Source: Flemingiibacterium sp964430755
GTDB taxonomy: Bacteria; Bacillota; Clostridia; Oscillospirales; CAG-272
Direction: 5' to 3'
NCBI GenBank assembly: GCA_964430755.1
Contig: CAYSFT010000044.1
Coordinates: forward strand, 1-18,615
DNA: 18,615 bases
Below are positions 7,475 to 14,229 of the stretch, piece after piece. Position 1 is the first letter of the stretch. Each line of letters starts with the position of its first letter. The notes beneath the pieces are model-generated. The model ran no database searches and was not told where the DNA came from. It saw only the letters and a list, made by a program, of their open reading frames with translations. Both the position numbers and the translations under genes were made by a program.

Positions 7475-8142
7475 TTGATCACCGCCTTATAGCCAAGTCC
7501 GTGAACGGTTTGAATTTCAAAAGCATTGCAGTCCGCGAGCTTCGAGCGCAGCTTGGTCATATATACGTCAACGGTTCGCGTGCTTGTTTGTGTGTCAACA
7601 TCCCAGAATTCATCCATAAGCTGTGTGCGCGTGAATGTCTTTTTGGGATACGATAAAAGCTTATAGAGAAGATCAAATTCTCTTGCCGTCAGGGATATTT
7701 CCTCGCCATTAAGCACAGCAGAACGCTCGTCTGCATCCATGACGAAATTTCCCACCTCGAGACGACGGCTTGATGCTATTTTTGAACGTCGAAGGAGTGC
7801 GCCGATTCTCAAAAACATCTCGTCAAGGTCAATCGGCTTTGTCATGTAATCGTCAACCCCGATGCGGAATCCTCTCTGCTTTGAGGCAAAATCATCGCGT
7901 GCGGTCATAAACAGAATCGGTATATCATTATTCAGAGAACGTATGGTTTTTACAAATTCAAAACCGTCAATCCCCGGCATCATTATATCGGATACAATAA
8001 GATCAAATGTGGTTTTATACATTTCATCGTACGCATCCTCTGCGCCGAGACAGCCAACCGCCTCGTATCCGCTGTTACCGAGAAAAGAGCACACACTGCG
8101 GTTAAGCTCGCGGTCATCCTCAACAACTAAGATTTTAAACAT
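7471..8142 (-). CDS. OmpR/PhoB-family response regulator
   Basis: A 223-residue protein. The receiver domain has the acidic pocket Glu8-Asp9-Asp10, phospho-acceptor Asp52 (LIVSDIMMPG), the MTARDD switch region and a conserved Lys in MTKPIDLDE. The C-terminal winged helix (about 125-223) has the family blocks ISLTAREFDLLYKLL, RTVDVYMTKLRSKL and VHGLGYKAV. It acts in the cytoplasm as a DNA-binding output of the kinase encoded directly downstream. A longer frame reaches 8391, but ATG 8142 is preceded by the ribosome binding site GGGGGAGAG and begins the canonical MFKILVVEDD. No consensus promoter was found in the AT-rich leader at 8143-8222. Confidence 0.93.
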   Translation of the reverse strand: MFKILVVEDDRELNRSVCSFLGNSGYEAVGCLGAEDAYDEMYKTTFDLIVSDIMMPGIDGFEFVKTIRSLNNDIPILFMTARDDFASKQRGFRIGVDDYMTKPIDLDEMFLRIGALLRRSKIASSRRLEVGNFVMDADERSAVLNGEEISLTAREFDLLYKLLSYPKKTFTRTQLMDEFWDVDTQTSTRTVDVYMTKLRSKLADCNAFEIQTVHGLGYKAVIK

Positions 8143-8222
8143 AATCTCTCCCCCGAAGTATACGTGTTTACGTTTATCGTAACATACAAATGTTAAAGTT
8201 TTGTTTGTGTTTTTTGGTTTTT

Positions 8223-8263
8223 TCAAAAAAATACAAGGCAATAGCATTTTTTGCACCGCCTTG
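8223..8263 (-). terminator. Terminator of the MarR/ADH/ALDH/lysoplasmalogenase operon
   Basis: On the minus strand CAAGGC (complement of 8258-8263) pairs with GCCTTG (complement of 8234-8239). Inner GCA/TGC pairing is possible, and the hairpin is followed by TATTTTTTT. It begins 8 bases after the stop codon at 8271 and insulates the operon from the response-regulator gene. Confidence 0.75.
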
Positions 8264-8270
8264 AGTTTGA

Positions 8271-8966
8271 TCATGCAGTTTTCTTCTTGGTAATCATTTT
8301 CAAAAGCATCGAAAACGCCAAAAAGCAAAGCGCTGGATAATAGGTTCCCATGCAGGCATGATCGGTCCAGCTCCAAAGCCCGATGAACCAATCGAAAACG
8401 AGCATAAGATCAGAAAAGAAAAACAGTGCACTCGCAAAAAAAGTCGTTCCCATGACGGCATTTTTCGCACGGATAAAGTTACCGGATGCCTTACCGAGCA
8501 TTACCGAAATAATCAGTGAATAAACGACACAAACAACACGGAATATCGGCACTTCAAAATTAAGAAGCGGACAGAACAACAAAAATATCAGACAGCCAAG
8601 AAACAACACTGCACTGATAATATAATCGAGCAGCTTCATGCGTTCGATAAAGCAATAAGCAACAACAAAACAAACATGACCGAGCGCAAATGTTGCCGCG
8701 CCGATAATAAAATCATATCCAATCAGAACATCCCCGAGAAAAGCAAGGAAGAGTCCTGCGTTCATGCCGATATAGAATTTTATATTCGACTGTTTTGTTA
8801 TTATCGCGTAACCGAGATTTACAAATCCGAGCAGTGCAAATAAGCCGCTGCATATACATTTGAGCGTAAAATCAAATCCGTTTTTCTGATAGAAAAAGTT
8901 GAGCACAAATATTGCGGCGATTATAAGAATATTCACCGCGAGCATAATTTTTTTCGAGTTTTTCAT
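8271..8966 (-). CDS. YhhN/TMEM86-family lysoplasmalogenase
   Basis: A 231-residue polytopic membrane protein with about eight TM segments. It shows YhhN-family blocks: GLFLAFLGDVLIG (near residue 75), FALGHVCFVVAYCF, YSLIISVMLGKASG and FFASALFFFSDLMLVFDWFIG. Characterised members hydrolyse the vinyl-ether bond of lysoplasmalogens, releasing a fatty aldehyde and a glycerophospho-base. A GAGGTGAT site precedes the ATG. The gene lies only 3 nt after an ALDH3-type aldehyde dehydrogenase and ends the operon just before a terminator. That order fits: this enzyme would make the aldehyde that the two upstream enzymes consume. The family call is good; the actual substrate is inferred. Confidence 0.8.
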   Translation of the reverse strand: MKNSKKIMLAVNILIIAAIFVLNFFYQKNGFDFTLKCICSGLFALLGFVNLGYAIITKQSNIKFYIGMNAGLFLAFLGDVLIGYDFIIGAATFALGHVCFVVAYCFIERMKLLDYIISAVLFLGCLIFLLFCPLLNFEVPIFRVVCVVYSLIISVMLGKASGNFIRAKNAVMGTTFFASALFFFSDLMLVFDWFIGLWSWTDHACMGTYYPALCFLAFSMLLKMITKKKTA

Positions 8967-8969
8967 ATA

Positions 8970-10358
8970 TCACCTCAGAAAAATATGCAGAAGCTTATCG
9001 TAAAGCTTGTTTTTATAAGGCTGATACCGCATGGGCAGATCAAGCCAGGTCTTTTTATCAACGATGGATTTATAATGTGAAAATGCCTCAAAGCCGTCCC
9101 TGCCGTGATAGCTTCCCATTCCGCTTTCGCCAACGCCGCCAAAGCCCATGGAGCTCGTTGCAAGATGAATGACAACATCGTTGATACAGCCGCCGCCGTA
9201 AGAAAGCTCTGCAGTCACTCGCTTTACGTGCTTTTTATCGCTTGTGAAAAGATAGAGCGCAAGAGGCTTATCCTTGTTTTTAAGCTCATCAACAACCGTG
9301 TCAAAATCATCAAAGGCAAGAATCGGCATGATCGGGCCGAAGATTTCTTCTCCCATTACGGCATCGTTAAAGGTTACATTGTCCATAACCGTCGGCGCGA
9401 TCTGACAGGTTTCGGCATTTGTGTTTCCGCCGATAACAATCTTCTTTTCGTCAATAAGACCGCAAAGACGGGCAAAATGCTTTTCATTAATGATCTTGCC
9501 GTAATCCTTGTTTGCAAGCGGATCGTCACCGTACTGTTTTTTAACCTCCGCGGTAACGGCTTTTACAAACTCATCCTTAGCCGAGCGCTCGCAAAGAATA
9601 TAGTCCGGAGCAACGCAGGTCTGACCGCAGTTAAGATATTTTCCGAATACAATTCGTTTTGCCGCAAGCTTAATATTCGCGCTCGCATCGACAATACAAG
9701 GACTTTTTCCGCCAAGCTCCAAAACAGCCGGCGTCAGATGCTCCGCTGTGTGCCTTAGCACCTCTTTTCCAACCGACTGACTTCCCGTGAAGAATACAAA
9801 ATCAAACTTCTGATCGAGAAGCGCACTGTTCTCTGCTCTTCCGCCCGTAACGACCGCAACATATTCGGGCGCGAAGCACTCCCTGATAAGCTTTTCAATA
9901 ACTTTGCTTGTTGCAGGCGAATATGCACTCGGTTTTACAATCGCTGTGTTGCCTGCGGCAATAGCGTCTGCAAGCGGATCAAGCGTTAAAAGAAAAGGAT
10001 AGTTCCAAGGGCTCATAATGAGCACGTTTCCGTAAGGCACAGGCTGCTTAAAGCTGTGTGAATGAAACTGTGCAAGCGGTGACGGGACGCTCTTTCTCTT
10101 TGCGAATTTTCTTGTGTGACCTATCATGTACGAAATCTCGGTAAGCACAAGTCCCGACTCACACATAAAGCCCTCATAATGACTCTTTCCGAGATCAGCA
10201 GTCAGTGCATCGTTAATCTCATTTTGATATTTTTTAACGGCGGCATACAGTTTTTTTAACTGTTCTATGCGAAATTTCACGGGGATAGTCACACCGCTTC
10301 TGTAATATGCCCTTTGCTTTTCAAGTAACGCTTGTATTTCTGTGCTTGTCATTATCAT
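8970..10358 (-). CDS. ALDH3-type (fatty/aryl) aldehyde dehydrogenase
   Basis: A 462-residue NAD(P)-dependent aldehyde dehydrogenase that oxidises an aldehyde to the carboxylate. Visible catalytic elements are Asn119 (MSPWNYPF), the TGS cofactor turn at 191-193, the general base Glu214 (LELGGKSP) and nucleophile Cys248 (GQTCVAP). The length (about 460, shorter than classical ALDHs) and the basic hydrophobic C-terminus (PYKNKLYDKLLHIFLR) are typical of the ALDH3 group, whose eukaryotic fatty-aldehyde members are membrane-anchored at that end. ATG 10358 overlaps the TGA of the alcohol dehydrogenase (ATGA); ATG 10352, two codons later, has better spacing from GGAG at 10363-10366 and may be the real start. 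Together with the downstream lysoplasmalogenase this points to fatty aldehydes as substrate. Confidence 0.92.
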   Translation of the reverse strand: MIMTSTEIQALLEKQRAYYRSGVTIPVKFRIEQLKKLYAAVKKYQNEINDALTADLGKSHYEGFMCESGLVLTEISYMIGHTRKFAKRKSVPSPLAQFHSHSFKQPVPYGNVLIMSPWNYPFLLTLDPLADAIAAGNTAIVKPSAYSPATSKVIEKLIRECFAPEYVAVVTGGRAENSALLDQKFDFVFFTGSQSVGKEVLRHTAEHLTPAVLELGGKSPCIVDASANIKLAAKRIVFGKYLNCGQTCVAPDYILCERSAKDEFVKAVTAEVKKQYGDDPLANKDYGKIINEKHFARLCGLIDEKKIVIGGNTNAETCQIAPTVMDNVTFNDAVMGEEIFGPIMPILAFDDFDTVVDELKNKDKPLALYLFTSDKKHVKRVTAELSYGGGCINDVVIHLATSSMGFGGVGESGMGSYHGRDGFEAFSHYKSIVDKKTWLDLPMRYQPYKNKLYDKLLHIFLR

Positions 10359-11563
10359 TCACTCCAGTCTGCAATTTGATAATAAAACGCTTCGAGCTCA
10401 CTTTCAGTCATAAGCATCGGAACCGGATAGAGAGGATTTGCTTCCCTCTCGGCACGCAGCGCCATTTCCGATATGTCCTCTTTATTTATTCCCGCGAGCT
10501 TATCGGGGATATTCATTTTTGCATTAAGCTCTCTTATCGCCGTAATAAACTTCTTCGCTCCTGCCTCATGTGTATCACTCTCAGAGCTGACACCGACGAT
10601 AGTACCGATACGGTGAAGCTTCTTATATGCACGCTTGCCATACGCGTCTAACACATACGGCATTATAACAGCATTTGCAAGACCGTGAGGCGTTCCGTAT
10701 CTTCCGCCGAGCGAGTGTGCCACAGCGTGAATATATCCGACGTAAGATTTTGAAAAAGCTATACCCGCCTTATATGCGGCATGAAGCATATTTTCGCGCG
10801 CCTCGTGATCATAACCATTAAGATATGCCTTTTCAACATTTTCAAAAATAAGTGCCGATGCCTCAAGTGCAAGCTTTCTTGTTCCCTTTGTAGTTGAGCG
10901 GCCAATGTAAGCTTCAACTGCGTGTGTGAGGGCATCCATACCTGTTGTCGCGGTGAGGGACTGCGGCAGTGTATACGTAAGCGACGCATCGAGGACAGCA
11001 TAACGTGGGATCAGGGGAAAGCTCATCAGCGCATATTTGTGATGAGTGCAGCTGTCTGTAATCAACGCCGCAAGAGTGGTTTCGCTTCCCGTACCGGCGG
11101 TTGTGGGAATTGCAATCAGAGTCGGAAGCCTTCTGAGTATGCGCATGATTCCGCCCATTTGACGAAGCTCTTTCTTGGGGTATGCCGCTCTTGAACCAAC
11201 ACCCTTTGCACAGTCCATAGCCGAGCCTCCGCCAATGGCAATCAGCGTGTCACAGCTGTTTTCTCTGTAAAGCGCGAGTGCTTCTTCAACATTGTCAACC
11301 GTCGGATTCGGCTGTGTTTTATCATAAATCGTGTATTTTATTCCGTTTGCCTTTAATACGTCCTCAAGAGAAGCAGTCAATCCGTTCTTCATAATCCCGG
11401 GATCGGTTACGATGAGAACAGACGTTGATTTTTCTTTTTGGAGAACATCGCCAAGCGCCTGACATGATGGAACAATTTCCGGCTCTCTGTAAGGCAGAAA
11501 CGGTAAAGCTATGCGAAAGACCGCCTGAAAGGTGCGGCACCAGATTTTTTTGAGTATAAACAT
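10355..11563 (-). CDS. Iron-containing (group III) alcohol dehydrogenase
   Basis: A 402-residue NAD(P)-dependent dehydrogenase interconverting aldehydes and alcohols. The cofactor loop GGGS is at 111-114. The metal ligands of the FucO-type family are all present with the right spacing: Asp210 and His214 (GMDALTHAVEAY), His279 (YIHAVAHSLGG) and His293 (TPHGLAN). An N-terminal hydrophobic/basic stretch (residues 1-25) precedes the fold and could bind the membrane surface. The gene is second in the operon, 29 nt after marR, and overlaps the ALDH gene by 4 nt. The ribosome binding site AAAAGGAAA occurs twice in a tandem 16-bp repeat just upstream. It probably reduces surplus aldehyde while the ALDH oxidises it (inference). 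Confidence 0.92.
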   Translation of the reverse strand: MFILKKIWCRTFQAVFRIALPFLPYREPEIVPSCQALGDVLQKEKSTSVLIVTDPGIMKNGLTASLEDVLKANGIKYTIYDKTQPNPTVDNVEEALALYRENSCDTLIAIGGGSAMDCAKGVGSRAAYPKKELRQMGGIMRILRRLPTLIAIPTTAGTGSETTLAALITDSCTHHKYALMSFPLIPRYAVLDASLTYTLPQSLTATTGMDALTHAVEAYIGRSTTKGTRKLALEASALIFENVEKAYLNGYDHEARENMLHAAYKAGIAFSKSYVGYIHAVAHSLGGRYGTPHGLANAVIMPYVLDAYGKRAYKKLHRIGTIVGVSSESDTHEAGAKKFITAIRELNAKMNIPDKLAGINKEDISEMALRAEREANPLYPVPMLMTESELEAFYYQIADWSE

Positions 11564-11565
11564 AT

Positions 11566-11597
11566 ATTATTTCCTTTTAATATTATTTCCTTTTAAT
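11566..11597 (-). repeat. Tandem 16-bp duplication carrying the ribosome binding site
   Basis: ATTATTTCCTTTTAAT occurs twice back to back (11566-11581 and 11582-11597) with no mismatch. On the coding strand each copy holds AAAAGGAAA. The distal copy overlaps the last codons and stop of the marR-type gene; the proximal one serves the alcohol dehydrogenase start at 11563. Confidence 0.9.
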
Positions 11598-12045
11598 CAT
11601 TTTCATCATATCGTTTCACAATGGCATCAAGTCCATTGCTTATAACGCTTAAGCTGCGGTAAAAATCCAATCTTTCTTCCTCCGTAAGCCCGATGCTGAT
11701 TTCATCCAGAACGCGATCAATTTTATCCGTAATTCTTTTTCCGACCTCTTTTCCCTTTTCTGTTAAAATGAGAGGACTCTTATATCGCTTTGAATATTTT
11801 ACTTCACACGTCAGATATCCGTTTTTCTCAAGATAATCGAGCGAGCGTGATATTGTTGCCTTATCCTCTTCACACTTTTCACAAAGATCGGCGGCTATCA
11901 TAGCTTCGAATGAATAAAGATAATACAGGCATGATATATGCGAGCTTCTCAAATCATATTCTGCCATCTCCTGATTTTTTATCTTTCTGATATTACGGCT
12001 GATTTTCGCTATAAGAACTGTAAATGTTTCAAAACGCTCTTTCAT
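11593..12045 (-). CDS. MarR-family transcriptional regulator
   Basis: A 150-residue winged-helix protein. Features in order are an N-terminal dimerisation helix (1-30), a helix-turn-helix around residues 50-75 (AADLCEKCEEDKATISRSLDYLEKNGY without a break), a beta wing (LTCEVKYSKRYKSPLILTEKG) and C-terminal dimerisation helices. Cysteines in LCEKCEE beside the recognition helix are a possible redox or aldehyde-reactive element (speculative). The start follows GGAG on the coding strand. It is the first gene of its operon, and two inverted repeats around its own promoter make autorepression relieved by a ligand the natural model. Confidence 0.9.
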   Translation of the reverse strand: MKERFETFTVLIAKISRNIRKIKNQEMAEYDLRSSHISCLYYLYSFEAMIAADLCEKCEEDKATISRSLDYLEKNGYLTCEVKYSKRYKSPLILTEKGKEVGKRITDKIDRVLDEISIGLTEEERLDFYRSLSVISNGLDAIVKRYDEND

Positions 12046-12062
12046 TTTTATCCTCCAAAAGC

Positions 12063-12080
12063 TTGTTGAAGTTTCAACAA
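12063..12080 (-). promoter_or_regulatory. Promoter-proximal MarR operator
   Basis: An 18-bp inverted repeat, TTGTTGAA-GT-TTCAACAA, is perfect outside the central two bases. It lies just downstream of the predicted transcription start and before the ribosome binding site, a position suited to repression. Its centre is 41 bp from the second site, close to four helical turns. Confidence 0.8.
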
Positions 12081-12089
12081 CCGATAAAC

Positions 12090-12118
12090 ATTATACCACA
12101 AACTTGTTGAAATGTCAA
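12090..12118 (-). promoter_or_regulatory. Consensus promoter of the marR operon
   Basis: On the minus strand TTGACA (complement of 12113-12118) and TATAAT (complement of 12090-12095) are separated by 17 bp. Both hexamers are perfect consensus, so the promoter should be strong unless repressed. The -35 lies within the distal operator. Confidence 0.92.
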
Positions 12119-12130
12119 CAGGCTTGTGGT
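12095..12130 (-). promoter_or_regulatory. Distal operator within a 36-bp palindrome
   Basis: A core TTGTTGAA-AT-GTCAACAG (12104-12121) resembles the proximal site with two differing bases in one half. It sits inside a longer palindrome whose outer arms, ACCACAA (12095-12101) and TTGTGGT (12124-12130), are perfect. The structure covers the -35 element. It also lies about 35 nt beyond the stop of the gene at 12165, but it has no T-tract, so a terminator role is unlikely. Confidence 0.75.
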
Positions 12131-12164
12131 AATTTAAGGAAAAATATTTTTTATTAATTACGCC

Positions 12165-12473
12165 TTATTTTTTCTTTGCCGCATTATAACGTGCGTTTGC
12201 CTCGGCAGTTCTTTCTTTAGCAGCTGCAATTTTCGCGTCGCGTTCTTCCTGCATCTTAGCACTGCGCTCGACAGGACTCATGTGTGCATCGTCCCAACTC
12301 TTTTTTGCATCTGCCTTTGCTTTGGCGAAAGTGTTATGTCCTCTGTTTTCCTCAAAATTAGCTTTTGCTTCTGCTTTTGCCGCCTCAAATTCAGCCTTGT
12401 CAACCTCATGCTGTGCCTTTGCGCTCTCCTTCATATCAGAGAAAGCGTTCGCAAAAAAATTCTTGATTCCCAC
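12165..12473 (-). CDS. Small Ala/Lys/Glu-rich helical protein
   Basis: A 102-residue soluble protein of unknown function. Composition is dominated by Ala, Lys and Glu (for example KAEFEAAKAEAKANFEEN and the C-terminal ARYNAAKKK), predicting one long helix or coiled coil with no membrane segment. It starts with GTG at 12473, 7 nt after TCCTCC complement GGAGGA (12481-12486). It follows the small membrane protein gene by 15 nt, so the two are probably one transcript. An AT-rich hairpin at 12129-12161 (GTAATT with AATTAC) follows the stop but lacks a clear T-tract. Confidence 0.7.
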   Translation of the reverse strand: MGIKNFFANAFSDMKESAKAQHEVDKAEFEAAKAEAKANFEENRGHNTFAKAKADAKKSWDDAHMSPVERSAKMQEERDAKIAAAKERTAEANARYNAAKKK

Positions 12474-12488
12474 TGTGTTATCCTCCGA

Positions 12489-12854
12489 TTATTTATTCAT
12501 GATTTTTTCGCTGAGCTTAAGTATCTCCGCGCTGTACTTTTTCTTGCGGCTGTTAAGTATATTCTTGTAAATCGGATAATTGACAATCGCCATAATCATG
12601 CCGACGACACCTGTGATAATGCCCGGAACCATTCCCTCCCCAATACCGAGCATATCACCGATATCGGTCATAACAAGGCTCATTCCGGCTCCCATAACAA
12701 CCGCGCCGATGCTTCCGAAAACATAACCGAAAACATTCGCCGGACGCTTCACCTTAGCATCAAGTGTGCGGAGTGCATCAAGCTCGGATGCTTCCTTTTC
12801 CATATACTGTGTGCGAATTTTCTGTGCCATAAACTGCTGATCGTTCTTGTTCAT
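12489..12854 (-). CDS. Small two-TM membrane protein (paralogue of the 4983-5384 gene)
   Basis: A 121-residue protein with a charged helical N-terminus (residues 1-35), two hydrophobic segments around 42-62 and 75-97, and a basic tail (NSRKKKYSAEILKLSEKIM). It shares LRxLDAxV, GMSLVM, GxMLG, GVVG, YPIY and KKKxxxEIxxL with the protein at 4983-5384. The function is unknown, and any enzymatic label in databases would need proof. The ATG at 12854 is preceded by GAGAGGT. It leads a two-gene unit with the Ala/Lys-rich protein. No clear promoter was found in 12855-12989; a small hairpin (GGTCA, 12889-12893, with TGACC, 12903-12907) lies in the leader. Confidence 0.72.
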   Translation of the reverse strand: MNKNDQQFMAQKIRTQYMEKEASELDALRTLDAKVKRPANVFGYVFGSIGAVVMGAGMSLVMTDIGDMLGIGEGMVPGIITGVVGMIMAIVNYPIYKNILNSRKKKYSAEILKLSEKIMNK

Positions 12855-12989
12855 AAAAAATACCTCTCAAAATAATTTTGTTTTTGTCGGTCAATCATCT
12901 CCTGACCTTGTGAGACTATTTTACGTCCGCAGCTTTTTTGTTTTGTTGATGAAATGTTTGCGAAATGTTATTAATAAAATATTTTGATA

Positions 12990-13021
12990 TAAAAAAACGA
13001 CACCACAATTAAGTGATGCCG
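12990..13021 (-). terminator. Terminator of the quinone oxidoreductase gene
   Basis: On the minus strand CGGCATCAC and GTGGTGTCG pair over 9 bp with two G-T wobbles (13013-13021 with 12998-13006). The loop is 6 nt and a run of seven T follows. It lies 21 bases after the stop at 13042. Confidence 0.85.
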
Positions 13022-13041
13022 ATTTGGTAACTGATATGATT

Positions 13042-14025
13042 TTATCTGACCTTGAGCACGATCTTACCGTTGTGGCTGCCGCTTTCCATAAGGGCGTGAG
13101 CTGCCTCAGCCTCAGTTATGGGATAAATGCCGTAAATGTACGACTTGATCATGCCTGCCTCAACCTTACACCATACGTCCTTAACAAGCGAGGAAATCAG
13201 CTCTGCTTTGAATTCGGGAGTACGTGAGCGGAGAGTTGAACCGATAATACGTACATTTCTGACGTAAATATTCTTGAGATCAATCTCGGTGATCGTTCCG
13301 GCAAGAGCGGCAATCATGATCCAGCGTGCACCGTGTGCAAGATAAGGAAGACATTCGCCCATTCCCTTGCTGCCGAGACAGTCGATCGTAACCGAAACCG
13401 GTGTACCTGCCTCAAGCTGTTCACGAAGTACATCCTTCAGCGACTGCTTTGAGGTGTCAACGATTATATCCGCGCCGAGTGGAGCAATACGCTCTGCCGC
13501 CTCTGCATTAAGTACGGTCGTGATAACACGCAGTCCAAACGCCTTCGCCATCGGTATAATTACAGACGCAAGGCCTGATGCACCTGCCTGCATAAGAAGT
13601 GTGTCGCCTGCCTTTGCCTTACCCTCGTGGAAAAGGTTAAGATACGCAGTGCAGTAAGCTTCGGGCATCGCTGCAGCCTCGGCAAGTGAGCGTCCCTTCG
13701 GAACCGGCATGAGCATATCATATTTGACGTTTACATATTCGGCATATCCACCGCCGCCGAGAAGCGCACAAACCTCATCGCCAATCTTGAATGAGGACTT
13801 CGCCTTCGCTTCACTGCCCATATCGGTGATAACGCCCGAAACCTCAAGTCCCATCCAATCGGGAGCACCGGGCGGAGGCGGATAATCTCCTGCCCTTTGC
13901 ATAAGGTCAGCCCGGTTGAGTGCAGCATAGTGTATTTCAACGAGTACATCCTCTGCACCCATTACGGGATCGGGTACGTTGTCCCAGCGAAGGGATCTGT
14001 CATCGTTAACGAGTATTGCTTTCAT
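13042..14025 (-). CDS. PIG3-type NAD(P)H:quinone oxidoreductase (zinc-free MDR family)
   Basis: A 327-residue medium-chain dehydrogenase/reductase. The N-terminal catalytic GroES-like part reads HYAALNRADLMQRAGDYPPPPGAP, with the LNRADLMQRxGxYPPPPG pattern of the PIG3/TP53I3 quinone-oxidoreductase branch. The Rossmann part carries the nucleotide-binding turn LMQAGASGLASVIIPMAKA. Zinc-ligand cysteines and histidines of alcohol dehydrogenases are absent, which agrees with a zinc-free quinone or enone reductase. The longer frame to 14133 is disfavoured: ATG 14025 follows GGAGGT and starts the usual MKAILV. The gene is transcribed divergently from an AraC-family gene that may control it. Confidence 0.9.
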   Translation of the reverse strand: MKAILVNDDRSLRWDNVPDPVMGAEDVLVEIHYAALNRADLMQRAGDYPPPPGAPDWMGLEVSGVITDMGSEAKAKSSFKIGDEVCALLGGGGYAEYVNVKYDMLMPVPKGRSLAEAAAMPEAYCTAYLNLFHEGKAKAGDTLLMQAGASGLASVIIPMAKAFGLRVITTVLNAEAAERIAPLGADIIVDTSKQSLKDVLREQLEAGTPVSVTIDCLGSKGMGECLPYLAHGARWIMIAALAGTITEIDLKNIYVRNVRIIGSTLRSRTPEFKAELISSLVKDVWCKVEAGMIKSYIYGIYPITEAEAAHALMESGSHNGKIVLKVR

Positions 14026-14056
14026 TGTTTTTACCTCCGAGTTATTTATATAAATA

Positions 14057-14085
14057 ATTATAGCATCCATCATAGATTTTGTAAA
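14057..14085 (-). promoter_or_regulatory. Promoter of the quinone oxidoreductase gene
   Basis: On the minus strand TTTACA (complement of 14080-14085) and TATAAT (complement of 14057-14062) have a 17-bp spacer. The predicted start lies about 25 nt before the coding start at 14025. Confidence 0.8.
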
Positions 14086-14106
14086 TATGCAATTCTCTCG
14101 TTTTTC

Positions 14107-14200
14107 GCAACAATTCTGCTGTTCGCGATGCAAAAACTATTGACAATATGCTGTTTATATGCTATATTTAAATAAGTAAAATAGCAACAATCCTGCAGTT
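14107..14200 (+). promoter_or_regulatory. 17-bp direct repeats flanking the araC-type promoter (candidate regulator sites)
   Basis: GCAACAATTCTGCTGTT (14107-14123) and GCAACAATCCTGCAGTT (14184-14200) differ at two bases and are 77 bp apart start to start. The first lies between the two divergent promoters, upstream of both -35 elements. The second lies in the leader of the AraC-family gene downstream of its start point. AraC-family proteins commonly bind 17-bp direct repeats, so autoregulation plus control of the oxidoreductase gene is plausible. Confidence 0.65.
14140..14168 (+). promoter_or_regulatory. Promoter of the AraC-family regulator gene
   Basis: TTGACA (14140-14145) and TATATT (14163-14168) have a 17-bp spacer, and transcription is expected near 14175. 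It drives the regulator and probably the genes in line behind it up to the terminator at 17042. Confidence 0.85.
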
Positions 14201-14229
14201 TTGATATAACCAAACGAAAGGCGTCACAG

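Noticed and set aside
8143..8222. A promoter for the response-regulator operon
   Set aside because: TATACT-like (8157-8162) and TACGAT-like boxes are present, but none has a -35 partner with usable spacing, and the former lies too near the SD.
9105..9758. A 217-codon plus-strand frame
   Set aside because: It lies wholly inside the clearly functional aldehyde dehydrogenase gene on the opposite strand and has no ribosome binding site or recognisable domain.
12129..12161. AT-rich hairpin as a terminator for the Ala/Lys-rich gene
   Set aside because: The stem is almost all A-T with mismatches and no T-tract follows on the minus strand, so it was not called.
12282..12875. A 197-codon plus-strand frame across the two small minus-strand genes
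   Set aside because: Both minus-strand frames have good SD sites and one has an in-window paralogue, so the plus frame is a shadow.
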